Source: Gliomastix tumulicola (taxonomy: Eukaryota; Ascomycota; Sordariomycetes; Hypocreales; Bionectriaceae). Taken from it: a stretch of 64,000 nucleotides of DNA. The translations under genes and the position numbers were made by a program. The stretch is from contig BCHX01000004.1 in NCBI GenBank assembly GCA_001599755.1, positions 1,240,001 to 1,304,000 on the forward strand. The letters are read 5' to 3'. This document shows positions 32,401-43,011 of the stretch, in pieces; position 1 is the stretch's first letter; the number at the start of each line of letters is the position of its first letter. The notes beneath the pieces are model-generated. The model did no database searches. It saw only the letters and a list, made by a program, of their open reading frames with translations, and was not told the origin of the DNA.

Positions 32401-33120
32401 ATGGCGATTCCCCACATCCGCCTCCTCTGCATGGAGAAGAAGTTCAGCGACGCATTCACCACGGCGCTCGAGGCATACACGCTCCCGGCCACCGTCAAAA
32501 TAGACATACACAATTTCCCACTGTCGCAGCTGCCGGCGTCGTTCGGCTTCGACACCGTCGTCTCGCCGGCAAACTCGTACGGCCGCCTCGACGGCGCCTT
32601 CGACGACGCCATCTCGCGTGCCTTCTCGCCGCGGGACGACTACTTCGCCCTGACACACGTGGCGCAGCGCCTCCTGTACAAGCAGTGGCGCGGGTTCGCG
32701 CCGCCGGGGACATGCACACTGGTTCGCATCCCGGACGACTTCCAGCCTCGGTCCAACAACGTCTGGGGTACGAAGCGCGTCGCCCTGTGCCCTACGATGC
32801 GGGTGCCGCAGGACACGCGCTGGGACAAGGAGGTCGTGTACGAATGCATCTGGAGCCTGCTGTGCGCCATCGACAGCCACAACCGGGACATCAAGGAGGG
32901 CAAGGCGGCGGCGGAGGGCGAGGAAGAGATCCGGACGGTGCTGATGACGCCTCTGGCGACCGGGTGCGGGAGGGTGAGCCCGGAACGGTGGGCGACGCAG
33001 CTTGTGCTTGCTCTGACGCACTACGCGAGTGCTCTCGAGGATGAGGAGAAGTGGAGTTCGCTCGAGTGGGATGCGATCGACGCGAGCGCGATCGAGGTCG
33101 AGAGGACGTGGCAGATGTGA
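32401..33120 (+). CDS. macrodomain-like (ADP-ribose-binding) protein, 239 aa
   Basis: Single macrodomain-fold protein. The signature is FDTVVSPANSYGRLDGAFD (about 50-68), corresponding to the V(S/N)-A-N loop plus glycine-rich phosphate-binding segment, and VLMTPLATGCGRVSP (about 180-194) for the second ribose-binding loop. Macrodomains bind or remove ADP-ribose from proteins or nucleic acids. The usual catalytic Asn-Asn-Gly is not obvious, so binding may outweigh hydrolysis. An Asp/Glu-rich insert follows the middle helix. No signal or membrane segment. The assignment rests on two motifs. Confidence 0.72.
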   Translation: MAIPHIRLLCMEKKFSDAFTTALEAYTLPATVKIDIHNFPLSQLPASFGFDTVVSPANSYGRLDGAFDDAISRAFSPRDDYFALTHVAQRLLYKQWRGFAPPGTCTLVRIPDDFQPRSNNVWGTKRVALCPTMRVPQDTRWDKEVVYECIWSLLCAIDSHNRDIKEGKAAAEGEEEIRTVLMTPLATGCGRVSPERWATQLVLALTHYASALEDEEKWSSLEWDAIDASAIEVERTWQM

Positions 33121-33218
33121 AATCTAAATTTTCACGAGGAACAGCCACCGAGAGACAGCCCTAAGCAGACAGAAATAGACCTGAAAATCACTCCCAACCT
33201 TTGAACCGCGGCGCGCGC

Positions 33219-35360
33219 TCATAACACGCTACTGATACGGCTTCGCAAAGACGACGACGACGACGGGCTGTGACCCAATCCCGAGTCCGAGCCTTGGCTC
33301 ATGGTTCTGTTGTTATGCGACGAGAGCATGTCCGTGATCTGATCGCTTGTGAAGCCGCACTTGATCAGGCCCTTCTTCGCAGTTTGCCGGTCTTTGTCGA
33401 CGGCCTCGACGTCTGCGCCCTTCTGGACCAGCAGCTTGACAAGTTCGACTTTGGCCTCGGCACGGCCGATTCGCCTTGACTCGTGTTTGCTGTAGCATGT
33501 GATGATCAGAGCGGTCTTTCCATTCGAATTGCGTAGGTTGACGTTGGCTCCGTGCTCGACCAGCACCTTCGCCGTCTCGAAGTCGGCCCTCTCGCAGGCG
33601 GTATGAAGTGGCGTGGAGGAGAAGCGCGCTGTGGAGTTGATGGTCACAGCCTCTGGGACAGTCTGATTTTGCAGCGTCAATTGTTCGAGAAGGAGGTCCA
33701 TGATGGTTGGGTCTTGACACCAGTGGAGGATGGTGTGGGATAGATCACCACGGGGCCTGCGGATGTGCAGGCTGGCCCCCTCTTCAAGAAGGATGCTGAC
33801 TCGCTCTTTATCCTTGGCCTCGACAGCGAGGAAGAGGGGTGTGAGGCCCAAGTCGTTGACAGCATTGATCATGCCTGGTTCGGAGAATCTCCGTACCAGG
33901 TCCGTATTCTGGTTGCCCGACATGACGGCCCTGTGAAGGGGACAGTTGCCCTCTTCATCTCGCACATGTGCGAAGTCGGTCTCGGATCTCTGCGCGCCGA
34001 CGTCAAAGTTCCACTCCTGGAAGAAGTTGGCCACGGCTTCATCCTCGGACGGATCGGCAAGAGGGTCGTATTTAATCTTGGCGCGGACCCTCCTGACAAA
34101 CCCCCCATGTTGGACGTGCTGCCCGGCTCTCTTGTAGGCGGTGGAGATGGTTTGGAACAGGAGTTTGATATCAGCTTGGTTCTCTTCATGAGCATCCAGG
34201 AAGCCATCCGTGAACATGGCGCCACGTAGGTACCTGATCGCCCTCAGGTAGTTCCGAAGATTGAAGTAGATGTAGCCGACGTCCTTGCGTGCCATGAAGA
34301 GGGTGGTGCCAGCCGGCTTGTCTTCTGCCTTGGCGGAGCGGTCAATGTCTGCGGCGAGGGACTCCAGCATCGACCGTCCCTCGTCCCGGAGACTCCGATC
34401 GAAGCAGCTGAGCAGGATGCGGATGTGTCTGGCATCCATCTTGGCCTGATCCTCAAACCGGATATCGGGGTCCAGAGCTGACCGGATCTCCATGGCTTGG
34501 GCGTGGAAATCAGCCGCCACGTCGGGGAAATCCTGTCTCTCGGCATGGAGCGTCAACCGCAGAGCCTCATCGTACATGTATTCCTGCTCGATCTGCGTGA
34601 GGGTCGCATCGTCCGAGGGTGGTGGTTTCTCGATTCCGTCTGCGGGGGCTTCGGGAGTCGAGGGAGGATCGGGCGGCTTGGGCGTCTGGATGCCAGACTC
34701 GAGGCTTTTTTTCGTCTGTTCTTTTGCCTTCTCGAACGCCCAGTCTTTCAAAGTCGTCATCTGTGAGAGTAGTTGGCCGTCCGCCTGTCGCTCGCCGTCG
34801 TCATCGTCGCCTGGTTTCTTGTCGGTGCTAGACACGTCGAGCTCTTCGGTGATGAGATTCTGTCGCAGCTCCTTGAACCCGTTCATACGCTCTTCTGGCC
34901 GTTGTAGCCGCACCTCGGCTGTCAGGAAGGTGGCAGTAGTCCAGGTGAGAATCAACATGCTCCTGTCGATCCTGAGCAGCGCCTTGGAATTGAGACTCAG
35001 CTTCATCTCCAGCGCGTTAACGGCGTCCCACCTCCGCATCCTGCCCAGCAAGCTGCCGCTCCTGACGCTGTGGGACTGGACGATGCGGTGGATGTGTTTT
35101 AGATCGGTCTGCATAACGCCGACGAGGCCGGCAATGGGAGCGATTTGGTCGGCATGATCGTCGTCGCTGCCCGGGATCCCGCCGTCCATCCGCAAGTGCT
35201 GCTCCACGTCTTTTAAGTTGCTGCCTGCGAGCTGGCAGATCGACTGCAGGTGTTTGATCTGCTGGGGCGCCTCTCGGACGGCCTCGATGCATCTGTGTAT
35301 CGCATCCAAGAGCTGCACGGAGGCCGTGATGATGGCGATCGTGTTGGCTACTGGCTCCAT
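33219..35360 (-). CDS. ankyrin-repeat protein with fungal STAND-type N-terminal domain, 713 aa
   Basis: The ATG at 35360 (MEPVANTIAIITASVQLL) is chosen over a longer open frame because it begins the hallmark N-terminal helix of fungal NOD-like/ankyrin proteins; the upstream residues are Pro-rich leader. Residues 1-180 form the helical N-terminal domain. About 190-420 is linker plus TPR-like helices (YLRAIRYLRGAMF). Ankyrin repeats fill the C-terminal third: GNCPLHRAVMSG, GLTPLFLAVEAKDKERV, HTILHWCQDP, TPLHTACERADFETAKVL and KTALIITCYSKHES. The tail is a Ser-rich disordered stretch. No NACHT or NB-ARC ATPase is present. Likely an intracellular sensor or scaffold. No intron. Confidence 0.82.
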   Translation of the reverse strand: MEPVANTIAIITASVQLLDAIHRCIEAVREAPQQIKHLQSICQLAGSNLKDVEQHLRMDGGIPGSDDDHADQIAPIAGLVGVMQTDLKHIHRIVQSHSVRSGSLLGRMRRWDAVNALEMKLSLNSKALLRIDRSMLILTWTTATFLTAEVRLQRPEERMNGFKELRQNLITEELDVSSTDKKPGDDDDGERQADGQLLSQMTTLKDWAFEKAKEQTKKSLESGIQTPKPPDPPSTPEAPADGIEKPPPSDDATLTQIEQEYMYDEALRLTLHAERQDFPDVAADFHAQAMEIRSALDPDIRFEDQAKMDARHIRILLSCFDRSLRDEGRSMLESLAADIDRSAKAEDKPAGTTLFMARKDVGYIYFNLRNYLRAIRYLRGAMFTDGFLDAHEENQADIKLLFQTISTAYKRAGQHVQHGGFVRRVRAKIKYDPLADPSEDEAVANFFQEWNFDVGAQRSETDFAHVRDEEGNCPLHRAVMSGNQNTDLVRRFSEPGMINAVNDLGLTPLFLAVEAKDKERVSILLEEGASLHIRRPRGDLSHTILHWCQDPTIMDLLLEQLTLQNQTVPEAVTINSTARFSSTPLHTACERADFETAKVLVEHGANVNLRNSNGKTALIITCYSKHESRRIGRAEAKVELVKLLVQKGADVEAVDKDRQTAKKGLIKCGFTSDQITDMLSSHNNRTMSQGSDSGLGHSPSSSSSLRSRISSVL

Positions 35361-36538
35361 CGTGGCCACTATGCAAAGAAGGACGAGAACAATGGAAGGA
35401 AAGATGGAATGTTGATGTTGCGGAGCCAAGATGCTTCTCAGGAATGATGGGACGGGCTTTTCCCTCCACGGGGGAGGGTCTGTCTGGGGGAATCGGGGCA
35501 AAGTCAGCCCTGCGCCCCCCACAGGGTGATGTAAAAGCTCCCAGGTATTGTCATGGGTCAGAGTCACTGGTGGTCACTGGGGCGCGTACGTATACCATTT
35601 GTTAAATGAGGCGGCCCGTTGGGGCGGCCTAGTCTACCCAGGGCCAACGTTTGCTTATGTTTGACGGCTTCCAGCTGATCCGAACAATTACGTACTTTGT
35701 CCAGGCAGCGGCTGAGGAGGACGTGGCTTATCGCGTCAGGCATCCAGCTCGTCCGGGATGTGGTGTAGTGTATGCACGGTGATGACTCTGACGCAGCAGA
35801 TAGTAGAAACGAGGTAAGATCACCATGTCCCAAAGTTGGGGGCCAGCGCAAGACCAAGCTTGGACTGGCAAGCAGGGGACAAATTTTCTGTCCTCGCGAA
35901 ATAATCATCATGAGGCGGCTTCTCGACCAATAATGGCAGAAAGAAGGTAGAAGAAATCAGGGCAAAATGATCTTGAAGCCTTAATCCAGAAGATGCGGAT
36001 TTTTTTCTGATTTTTCTATCACAGACAGAGACTGATTTCGCTTATTGAAAACTAGGCGTTTGTATGTGCAGAGAGGGATGTGAGACCAGTTTTTGGAGGA
36101 ACACGTTTCCTGTCCCCCGCTCGGCCGGCTGGCCTGTGTTAGCTGCATGGCCTGGCATCAATACGAGCTGGTGGGGGACAAGGATCATCGGGTGCGCAAT
36201 ATTCTCTTAGTCACAGGTCGCCATTAAGTGGCTGGCGCTTGCTGCACAGCCCAAGGCGTCGGCGAATGAAGAGTCTTGCCTTGTGGGATGGTGTGCTGAC
36301 TTCCTGCAAGGCAGCCGGATGCCAAGGTGGTTCGCCCTGACAGAGCCTCACTGCTGCGACTCAGCTCGGCCAGGTAATAAGCAGAGGTCTGCACCCTCCA
36401 TTTCGCTCCAGAAAAGGTAGTGAGTCATGCTTTGACGCTCTTCTTCTCGTTTCACGTGCACAACTGGTCGTGTGATGCTGTCGTGGTGGGAAGAGAGCAT
36501 CGTCAGACAGCCAAACATCATCTGGACCGCAAGTCAAC
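35361..36538. other. divergent intergenic region, 1.2 kb, no gene seen
   Basis: Promoters of the ankyrin (-) and transporter (+) genes. A T-rich stretch near 36000-36020 is the only compositional feature. Confidence 0.45.
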
Positions 36539-39087
36539 ATGAAATCCCCTTTTGCGAAATTGAGGGCTTTCTTCAAGGCGAAAGCCCTGGACCATTTCGA
36601 CCTAGACACCGAGATCCGAAAACGCCTTGGTGAGACCCGAGACAATGGCGCGCCAGTCAATATGTTTGGAATCACATAGCTAACATTAGCCACTAGAGGA
36701 TGAACCTGCAGCTTCAATCAAAGCTAAGCTCGAGGCGACCCTTGGCGCTTTCTCCGAGTCGGATAGTCTCCAATGGGACAAAGCTATCATCCTAGCGAAG
36801 GCTGGATCTCGACGCCAGGAGGACGAAGAGGACGCGGCCGAGGATGATCACACCACCCCAACCAAGGACGAACAAAAGCACCTGGATGCCGAACGAGAGA
36901 AGCTCTCCTCTCAAAAGGGTATCATCCCGGTCATCGTCGTGGTGGCACTCGCAGCTTTTCTCCAGGGTCATGTCCAATCGTCCATCAACGCCGGTAGCTT
37001 GTTTGCCCCGTTGCTCGGCATCCAGGGCAGTGATACTGGGAACAATTCGACCACGACGACGATTCCTCTCGAACCGAAGCTCGATAATGGAGACTGGGAG
37101 ACTGGTGGCATGAACGCGAGTCCTTTCCTGGTGGCTGCCCTCATTGGGGCCCCGGCATCTCTTCCAGCAAATTACTACATCGGTAGACGAGGAGCGTTGA
37201 TCGTATCAGCCTTGCTCATCATCGGCAGCTCGATTGCTTCGGCTTTTGCGACAACGTGGCAGCAATTGCTTGGCTATAGGATTATTGGAGGTGTTGGTGA
37301 GTACTCATCCTGTTGGCCTCGGGTCGTTTTGTCCCATCTCTGACTAACACGGAGACAGGAATGGGCATCAAGGCAGTGAGCGCTCCGATTCTGGCCGCAG
37401 AATCAGTGCAGGGCTTCTGGCGAGGAAGCATCATGATCACATGGCAATTGTGGTGAGTGGGAGAGCTGATATTATATATAACCCTTCCCATTCCTGATTT
37501 GACGAATAAAACCTGATCGCAATGAGTCAGGGTTGCGTGTGGCATCATGGCTGGCTTTGTCGTAAACCTCGTCATTGCAAGCATCGCAGATACCCTCAAG
37601 ATCCCAGTCGGGAACATCGGGAACGACGATATGAATCACACTTCACAATACAGGGCGTTGCAGTTCATCCTCGGTGCGCCCGTCGTACCGAGCGTCGCAC
37701 TGGTGGTTGCCGTGTACTTCTGCTATGAGAGCCCCCGTTTCTACATGCGGCAGGATTCGCCGAACTTCAATCCACAAGAAGCCCTTCGGATCCTCGAGAC
37801 AATAAGGCCCACGCAGGTTCGTGCTCCGTCTGATGCCTCGAAAACCTAGACTTGCTGACTGATGGCCCATAGGTGCAAGCGATGAGAGACTTCATTCTAA
37901 TCCGGTGGTCGACAGAACAGGACGTGCTGTCGAGGCAGAAGGGGTTGACTTACTGGTCTCAGTTGCGTGTTGTCATTGGTCTGTCTTTTGAACAGTACCG
38001 CACTCTCTTCGACAAAGCTAGGTTGAGGAATGCGCTTTGGAGCACCTGCACTGTCAATCTGGCCCAGCAGCTTTGCGGAAGTACGTAAATTTGCCATGAT
38101 ATGCGCTGGAACGAACACATACTGACCGCCACTAGTTAACGTCTTTGCCTTTTATTCTAGTAAGTACTGACGAAGCCGGTAGACTAGTGGCGCTGACAAC
38201 CATGTGCAGATACCATATTTGGCAGAGACAGCGTTGAATCCGCCATGCTCTACAGTCTCGGATTTGGTATGTGCTGGTTAGTGATATCGATCAAGTGGCA
38301 GTGTGCTGATTGTATGCCTAGGAATGGTGAACTTTTTCTTCTGCCTTCCCGCCATGCGAACAATAGACACCAGCGGCAGAAGGGCCTGGCTGCTCGCTAC
38401 CTTGCCGCTTATGTGCGTGCTTTTGGTGGCCGCTGCTGGCTCCTGGAAGTGGGATAACGAGCATAAGCCCATCGCTGCCATAGTATTCATCTTCTGTTGG
38501 TGCCAAAACGGAACCCCCCCCCTTCGCTACAATATGGACGCTTGGCTTACAACCGAGATTAGTATTCGCGGCTGCCTACTCTCCGGGTCTCGGTAAGCTT
38601 CCGTCATCCAATCCGTCGCCCCGGTGGCACCGGAGCTCGCTCGACTGACAGGCGTAAACTAGGCCCTATTCCGTTCACGCTAGCATCGGAGAGCTTTCCC
38701 CTGACGCATCGAGAGGCTGGTGCATCGATGGCCATCTCTGTAAACTTGTTCTTCGCCGGGATCCTGACCATCGTCCTCCCTGCCATGAGGTCCGGCATCA
38801 CAGTCCGAGGACTTCTTGGCTTCTTTGCAGGGATGAACGTCATCGCCTTCGTCCTCGTATACCTCCTCGTCGAGGAGACGCGGCGGGTGAGCCTGGAGGA
38901 TCTCGACGCCATCTACGCCCGCCCCAAGGGCGAGTTCGTCCGATATCAGCTGAGGGAGCACCTCCCGTGGGTCATCAGGCGAGTTTTTCTGTTCCAGAGA
39001 CACGCACCCAAGCCGTTGAGATACGACGAGTACATCGCCCGGACCCAGGAAAGCAACGGCCAACAACCTGCGGTTGAGATGACCTAG
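36539..39087 (+). CDS. MFS sugar transporter with long cytosolic N terminus, 662 aa, ten exons
   Basis: Exons 36539..36629, 36697..37296, 37359..37452, 37531..37816, 37873..38080, 38136..38159, 38210..38266, 38322..38495, 38563..38592, 38663..39087; all phases close (1989 nt). About 110 hydrophilic residues precede helix 1 (IIPVIVVVALAAFLQG). Sugar-porter motifs: YYIGRRGALIV (loop 2-3), GMGIKAVSAPILAAE (helix 4), YESPRFY at the end of helix 6, CGSINVFAFYSN (helix 7, a variant of the QQxxGxN motif), FLFAAAYSPGLGPIPFT and VEETRRVSLEDLD. Plasma-membrane proton symport of a hexose or polyol is probable. Exons of 24 and 30 nt are unusually short. Confidence 0.88.
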
Positions 39088-39844
39088 AGCCGCCAAGGGA
39101 TTAAGCTCATAAGAAAGTTAGACGTCAGGACAAGGAATCGATAGTCGATATGCGCTATTTGCTCCAAGCAAGTCGCGTTCTTTCAATTGAGACGTGTAGA
39201 ATGGCGCACGTGCTCGATTGCCCTTTGCCCCACGGGCGAGAGCAGAGGCCCTGCCAGTAAACCAGTAAACAAAACGCATTGAAACAATCAAATCGAGCTG
39301 AGCTTCCGATCGGGAAGGTCAAGAAATGAAAGTTGGGATGTGCCACCCACGTGCAGAACGACCTCGACGCCTTCTAGAAGCCCACGTGCCCTGATAGCTC
39401 GATCTCACTGGGCGGAGGCTGACAGGGGCCGCTGCGGGTGGACTTGATGGTGGGTGCCATTGGAGACGGGGTGGTCTAGCGAGAGCAAGGGTTTCTTCCA
39501 CTCTTCAGCAGTGCTGTGCAGCTCTTACGCCGTTCCAGCTTCCCGCTCCGGAGACGGCGCCCGAGCTCGCTGCTGCACCGGGAGGACCGAAATCCAACGC
39601 TGCACGACCCAAGGAGGTGGGTGGGAGCGTGGGTGGAAAGCAGTGGGATTGGCGCCGCGCGCGCTGTGGTGGTGTTTTTCTCCGACGGGAGGAGGAGGAG
39701 GCCGTCTTTATTAAAAAGAGAGCATGGCCCTGCTTGCTGCCCCTTCGCCCTGCTGTGAAGCTCCTCTGCTGGCCCTGTGACGATCTGCACCCAGGACACT
39801 CGCTTGATTGAACCTGTGACGTTGACGTGAAAGCCTCGCCCAAC
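39088..39844. other. intergenic, no gene seen
   Basis: Frames on the minus strand run from here into the pyrophosphatase but read antisense through its exons. They are treated as composition artefacts. Confidence 0.5.
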
Positions 39845-41151
39845 ATGGTCTCCAACACTCTTTTGCGGCTCCTTGCCATCTCGCCTGCCATTGGCGCCGC
39901 TCTGGCTGCCGGCAACTCGAGCTTTGACATCGCCGACCTGACCCTGCGTGAGGTCGGCGCTCGCAACACCCTTGTATGCATTGAGGAGGATGGCCCGTCT
40001 CTCAATCGGATGGCGACAAGATGCTGACTGACGTCTTCGCAGGACTGGCGTGTGTGGCTCGAGAAGGATGGCAGCCCCATCTCCTTCTGGCACGACATTC
40101 CTCTGTACCCCAACCCGGAGGACAACAGCATCATCCACTTCTACACCGAGATCCCGCGCTGGACCGACGGCAAGATTGAGACGAAGCGCGACGAGCCTCT
40201 GAGTGAGCAGCCCTCCGGACCCCCCTTGATGGAGAAAGCAAGAAGACGGAGGAAGCCCGTGACTGACTGACTGACTGACTGACTGACTGACTGACTGACT
40301 CCGGGCAGACCCCATCTTCCACGACGACAAGAGCAAGAAGCCTCGCTTCGTCGAGAGCGTCTTCCCTCACAAGACGTACCCGTTCAACTACGGCTCTATC
40401 CCCCAGACCTGGGAGGACCCCAACCACAACCACGAGTTCACGGGTTTCCCCGGCGACAACGACCCCGTCGACATTTTCGAGATCAGCAGCCTGAAGCCCG
40501 CCTACGTCGGCCAGGTGAAGCAGGTCAAGATCCTCGGCGGTCTGGCCATGATTGACGTACGCGCTTACCTCCCTGGACGGACAACGGATGATTGAGCATG
40601 GGCGGCGGCTGACAGTGTGAGACAGGATGAGGCCACCGACTGGAAGATCATCTCCATCGACATCGAGGACCCCCTCGCCAAGCTCGTCAACAGCGTCGAG
40701 GACCTCAACACCTACCGCCCGGGCCTGCGCGAGGCCTTCTACGACTGGTTCATCGTAAGTCCCTGATCCCCCCCTGACTGTCTGTCTATACGAGACATGC
40801 GGAAGAAGCTCACCATCGCCGCAGTACTACAAGGTCGCCCGCGGCAACGGCGTCAACACCATCGTCGGCGGCGAGTACCAGGACGCCGCCTTCGCCCGCG
40901 ACATCGTCGAGCAGAGCCACGGCTACTGGACCAACCTGCTCAAGGGCAAGACCGACCCCGGCAAGATCGCCCTCAACCAGACGTCGCACCCGCGCTGGTG
41001 CTCGACCTACATCGACAGCGAGGAGGCCACCGACGCCTTCGACCTGCCCGCCGAGTCCGAGATCCTGCCCGCCCAGCCCCGGCCCGCGGCGTACGACCTG
41101 TGGTACTACCTAGACGCCGACTTCAACCTAATTGAGCTCCCTGGCCAGTAG
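39845..41151 (+). CDS. family I inorganic pyrophosphatase with N-terminal signal peptide, 330 aa, five exons
   Basis: Exons 39845..39973, 40043..40202, 40309..40556, 40626..40754, 40825..41151. It hydrolyses pyrophosphate to two phosphates with Mg2+. Active-site blocks are intact: WHDIPLYP, YTEIPRWTDGKIE, FVESVFPHKTYPFNYG, PQTWEDPN, the metal-binding GDNDPVDIFEI, VKQVKILGGLAMID and DEATDWK. Unlike the normal cytosolic enzyme, it starts with a hydrophobic leader (LLRLLAISPAIGAALAAG) followed by NSS and NQT sequons, so secretion or vacuolar delivery is expected. The C terminus is longer than the yeast enzyme and ends in LWYYLDADFNLIEL. A cytosolic paralogue elsewhere is presumed. Confidence 0.93.
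40261..40300 (+). repeat. (GACT)10 microsatellite inside pyrophosphatase intron 2
   Basis: Ten perfect GACT units within the intron 40203..40308, between the GTGAGC donor and the GGGCAG acceptor. The repeated CTGAC units resemble branch-point consensus. Confidence 0.95.
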
Positions 41152-41636
41152 AGTGTCACTGTTTTGATAGAATTAGACTAGCCGGGGATGCGGCCTTGAA
41201 TAGACACATATTGAGAACACCCGTGCATCAGCCAATGAGATCCTGGCAAAGTGACGAATAATGATTGACCTGGAGGTTGGAAGAGTGTTTGTTGGTGGCT
41301 GAGAATTCGATGACTCTTCGGCGGGATTGTGCCCTGTATTTGTGGGGCATGTTCGCTGAGGCGTTCTCTGTTCAGGCGGCAAATTATCCACTGAAGCTGC
41401 TGCAAACTTCACACTTCATCCACCAGACTCACTTTCTCGCCATGTCATCGCCGAGTTCAACCATGAGACAGGCGCAAAACAAAACAGGATCACTTCGGCG
41501 TGACGAAATGGCCAAGCGTGCCCGCTCGAGCAAGAAGTGATGTTTAAGTGACGGATTTCTCGTGATGGACCACACTTCTTGTCATCACTCACCAATCTCC
41601 AGTCCCCTACAAACAACCACACAAACCTCCGTCACA
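41152..41636. other. intergenic between pyrophosphatase and MBL-fold gene
   Basis: A short frame at 41265..41540 has no features. The last 60 nt form the leader of the gene starting at 41637. Confidence 0.5.
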
Positions 41637-42734
41637 ATGGAGGACAGGAGGAGCAATGCGACATCCCAAGGCCCCGAGGGCAAAGAGAATGCCAAAGGAA
41701 GCTCCTCTGCCACCAACGGCGCGCATGGCACCAGCACCGTCTTCGCCACGCCGCTCCCCCAATCACCGCGCTCCGACGTGCTGGAGTGGACGTTCCCACG
41801 CCCACATCACCAGTACGTGCTGACCGGCCGCTCGCGTGCGGCCTGGCACACGTCCTTCGTCATCCCGCAGCTCAACCTCCTCCTCGACGCGGGCCTCTGC
41901 GTCAACAGTCTCCGGCCGAAGCACATCTTCCTCACCCACGGGCACAGCGACCACACGCTGCTCGCGCCCGCCTTCGTCAAGAGGGAGGACCCCCCGGATA
42001 TGTACTGCCCGACCGAGATGACGCGGGTTCTCGATGACTTCCTGCTTGCGAGGACGATGCTGAATCTGGGCGGGCTCATCTCGTACGACGACGCGGAGGC
42101 GTCGGGAGTTGCCATGGCGGAGGGGGAGGCCAACGGGCAGCACGGGGAAGCCGTGGCCGACGAGACGAGAACATCCGGGGAGAAGGCCTGGCTGAACACC
42201 CACCGCACCTACGGCCTCCAGGCCGGGGACATCATCACCCTCCGCCGGCACCCGGACATCACCGTCCAGGCCTTCGCCTGCGACCACACCGTCCCCTCCC
42301 TCGGCTACGTCTTCCGCAAGACGGTGTCCAAGCTCCGAGCCGAGTACACGTCCCTCCCGGGCCCGGAGATCCAGCGCCTCCGCAAGTCGGGCGTCGCCGT
42401 CACGGAGCCGCGCACGACGCCCATCTTCGCCTTCCTGGGCGACACGACGGCCGCGACGCTCGCCTCGGAACCCGAATGGCTGCGCGCGGGCACCATCCCC
42501 GTCGTCATTACCGAGTGCAGCTTCCTGCGAGAGGAGCACCGCGCCCAGGCAGCCAAGACGAAGCACACCATCTGGGCGGACCTGGAGCCCGTGGTCCGGC
42601 GGTGGCCGGCAACGACCTTTGTGCTGACGCACTTCAGCATGCGGTACCTCGAGGCCGAGGTCACGCGCTTCTTTAGGGAGCTGCCGGACTGCCCGAAGAA
42701 TATTGTCGTCTGGGCGGACGGGGAGGCGTGCTAA
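41637..42734 (+). CDS. metallo-beta-lactamase-fold hydrolase, tRNase Z-like, 365 aa
   Basis: The ATG at 41637 (TCACAATGG) is preferred to the one 75 nt upstream for its context. Residues 1-45 are low-complexity. The metal-binding motif HGHSDH (101-106) follows FLT as in the RNase Z/ElaC branch. Later come AFACDHTVPSLGYVF (a His-containing motif typical of RNase Z), FLGDTT (metal-bridging Asp) and FVLTHFSMRY (final His). An acidic Gly/Glu-rich insert around 160-185 replaces the flexible arm. It may be an RNase Z-related nuclease or another MBL phosphodiesterase; no mitochondrial presequence is evident. No intron. Confidence 0.85.
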   Translation: MEDRRSNATSQGPEGKENAKGSSSATNGAHGTSTVFATPLPQSPRSDVLEWTFPRPHHQYVLTGRSRAAWHTSFVIPQLNLLLDAGLCVNSLRPKHIFLTHGHSDHTLLAPAFVKREDPPDMYCPTEMTRVLDDFLLARTMLNLGGLISYDDAEASGVAMAEGEANGQHGEAVADETRTSGEKAWLNTHRTYGLQAGDIITLRRHPDITVQAFACDHTVPSLGYVFRKTVSKLRAEYTSLPGPEIQRLRKSGVAVTEPRTTPIFAFLGDTTAATLASEPEWLRAGTIPVVITECSFLREEHRAQAAKTKHTIWADLEPVVRRWPATTFVLTHFSMRYLEAEVTRFFRELPDCPKNIVVWADGEAC

Positions 42735-42767
42735 GAAGCCCGAAGCACCCCCCTTTGCCCTCCCCGA

Positions 42768-42912
42768 GCGACACAGGGGCTAGTAGTTACGAGTATTGCC
42801 AGCGACCGAAAGCGTGTTTGGGCGTATCTAACATACGCCGCCACCAGGTCGAGGCCGCTGCCCTAGACGGCTTGTCGTTTGAAGCCTGGGTTCTACTAGC
42901 CTCTAGTGTCGC
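42768..42912 (+). repeat. structured element U1: long outer stem enclosing two hairpins
   Basis: Outer arms 42768-42786 (GCGACACAGGGGCTAGTAG) and 42893-42912 pair over 17 Watson-Crick and one G-T pair with a single bulge. Inside, GCC (42798-42800)-AG-CGAC (42803-42806) pairs with GTCG (42848-42851)-A-GGC (42853-42855) and is capped by GCGTAT/ATACGC (42822-42827 with 42833-42838, loop CTAAC). A second hairpin GGCTT/AAGCC spans 42869-42886. Together they form a closed multibranch shape. Strand of any transcript is unknown; plus is used for description. Confidence 0.75.
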
Positions 42913-42968
42913 CCCCGTCCGGCGGACCCGGAGGGTATGTATGTTACCCTCCGGAACGATGTCGGGGG
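42912..42968 (+). repeat. structured element U0: hairpin with 10-bp perfect stem
   Basis: CCGGAGGGTA (42928-42937) pairs perfectly with TACCCTCCGG (42945-42954), loop TGTATGT. An outer stem CCCCCG (42912-42917) / CGGGGG (42963-42968) encloses it. The right flank AACGATGTCGGGG matches the CACGATGTCGAGG flank of U3, suggesting a diverged relative. Confidence 0.65.
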
Positions 42969-42971
42969 TTG

Positions 42972-42995
42972 GGCCTGGGAGAGACGACCCAGGCC
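42972..42995 (+). repeat. perfect 8-bp hairpin
   Basis: GGCCTGGG (42972-42979) pairs with CCCAGGCC (42988-42995) across an 8-base AGAGACGA loop. Confidence 0.8.
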
Positions 42996-43011
42996 AGGCC
43001 AGCGGTCCGGA

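Noticed and set aside
41763..42632. 289-codon antisense frame over the MBL-fold gene
   Set aside because: Same reason: antisense shadow of a conserved coding region.
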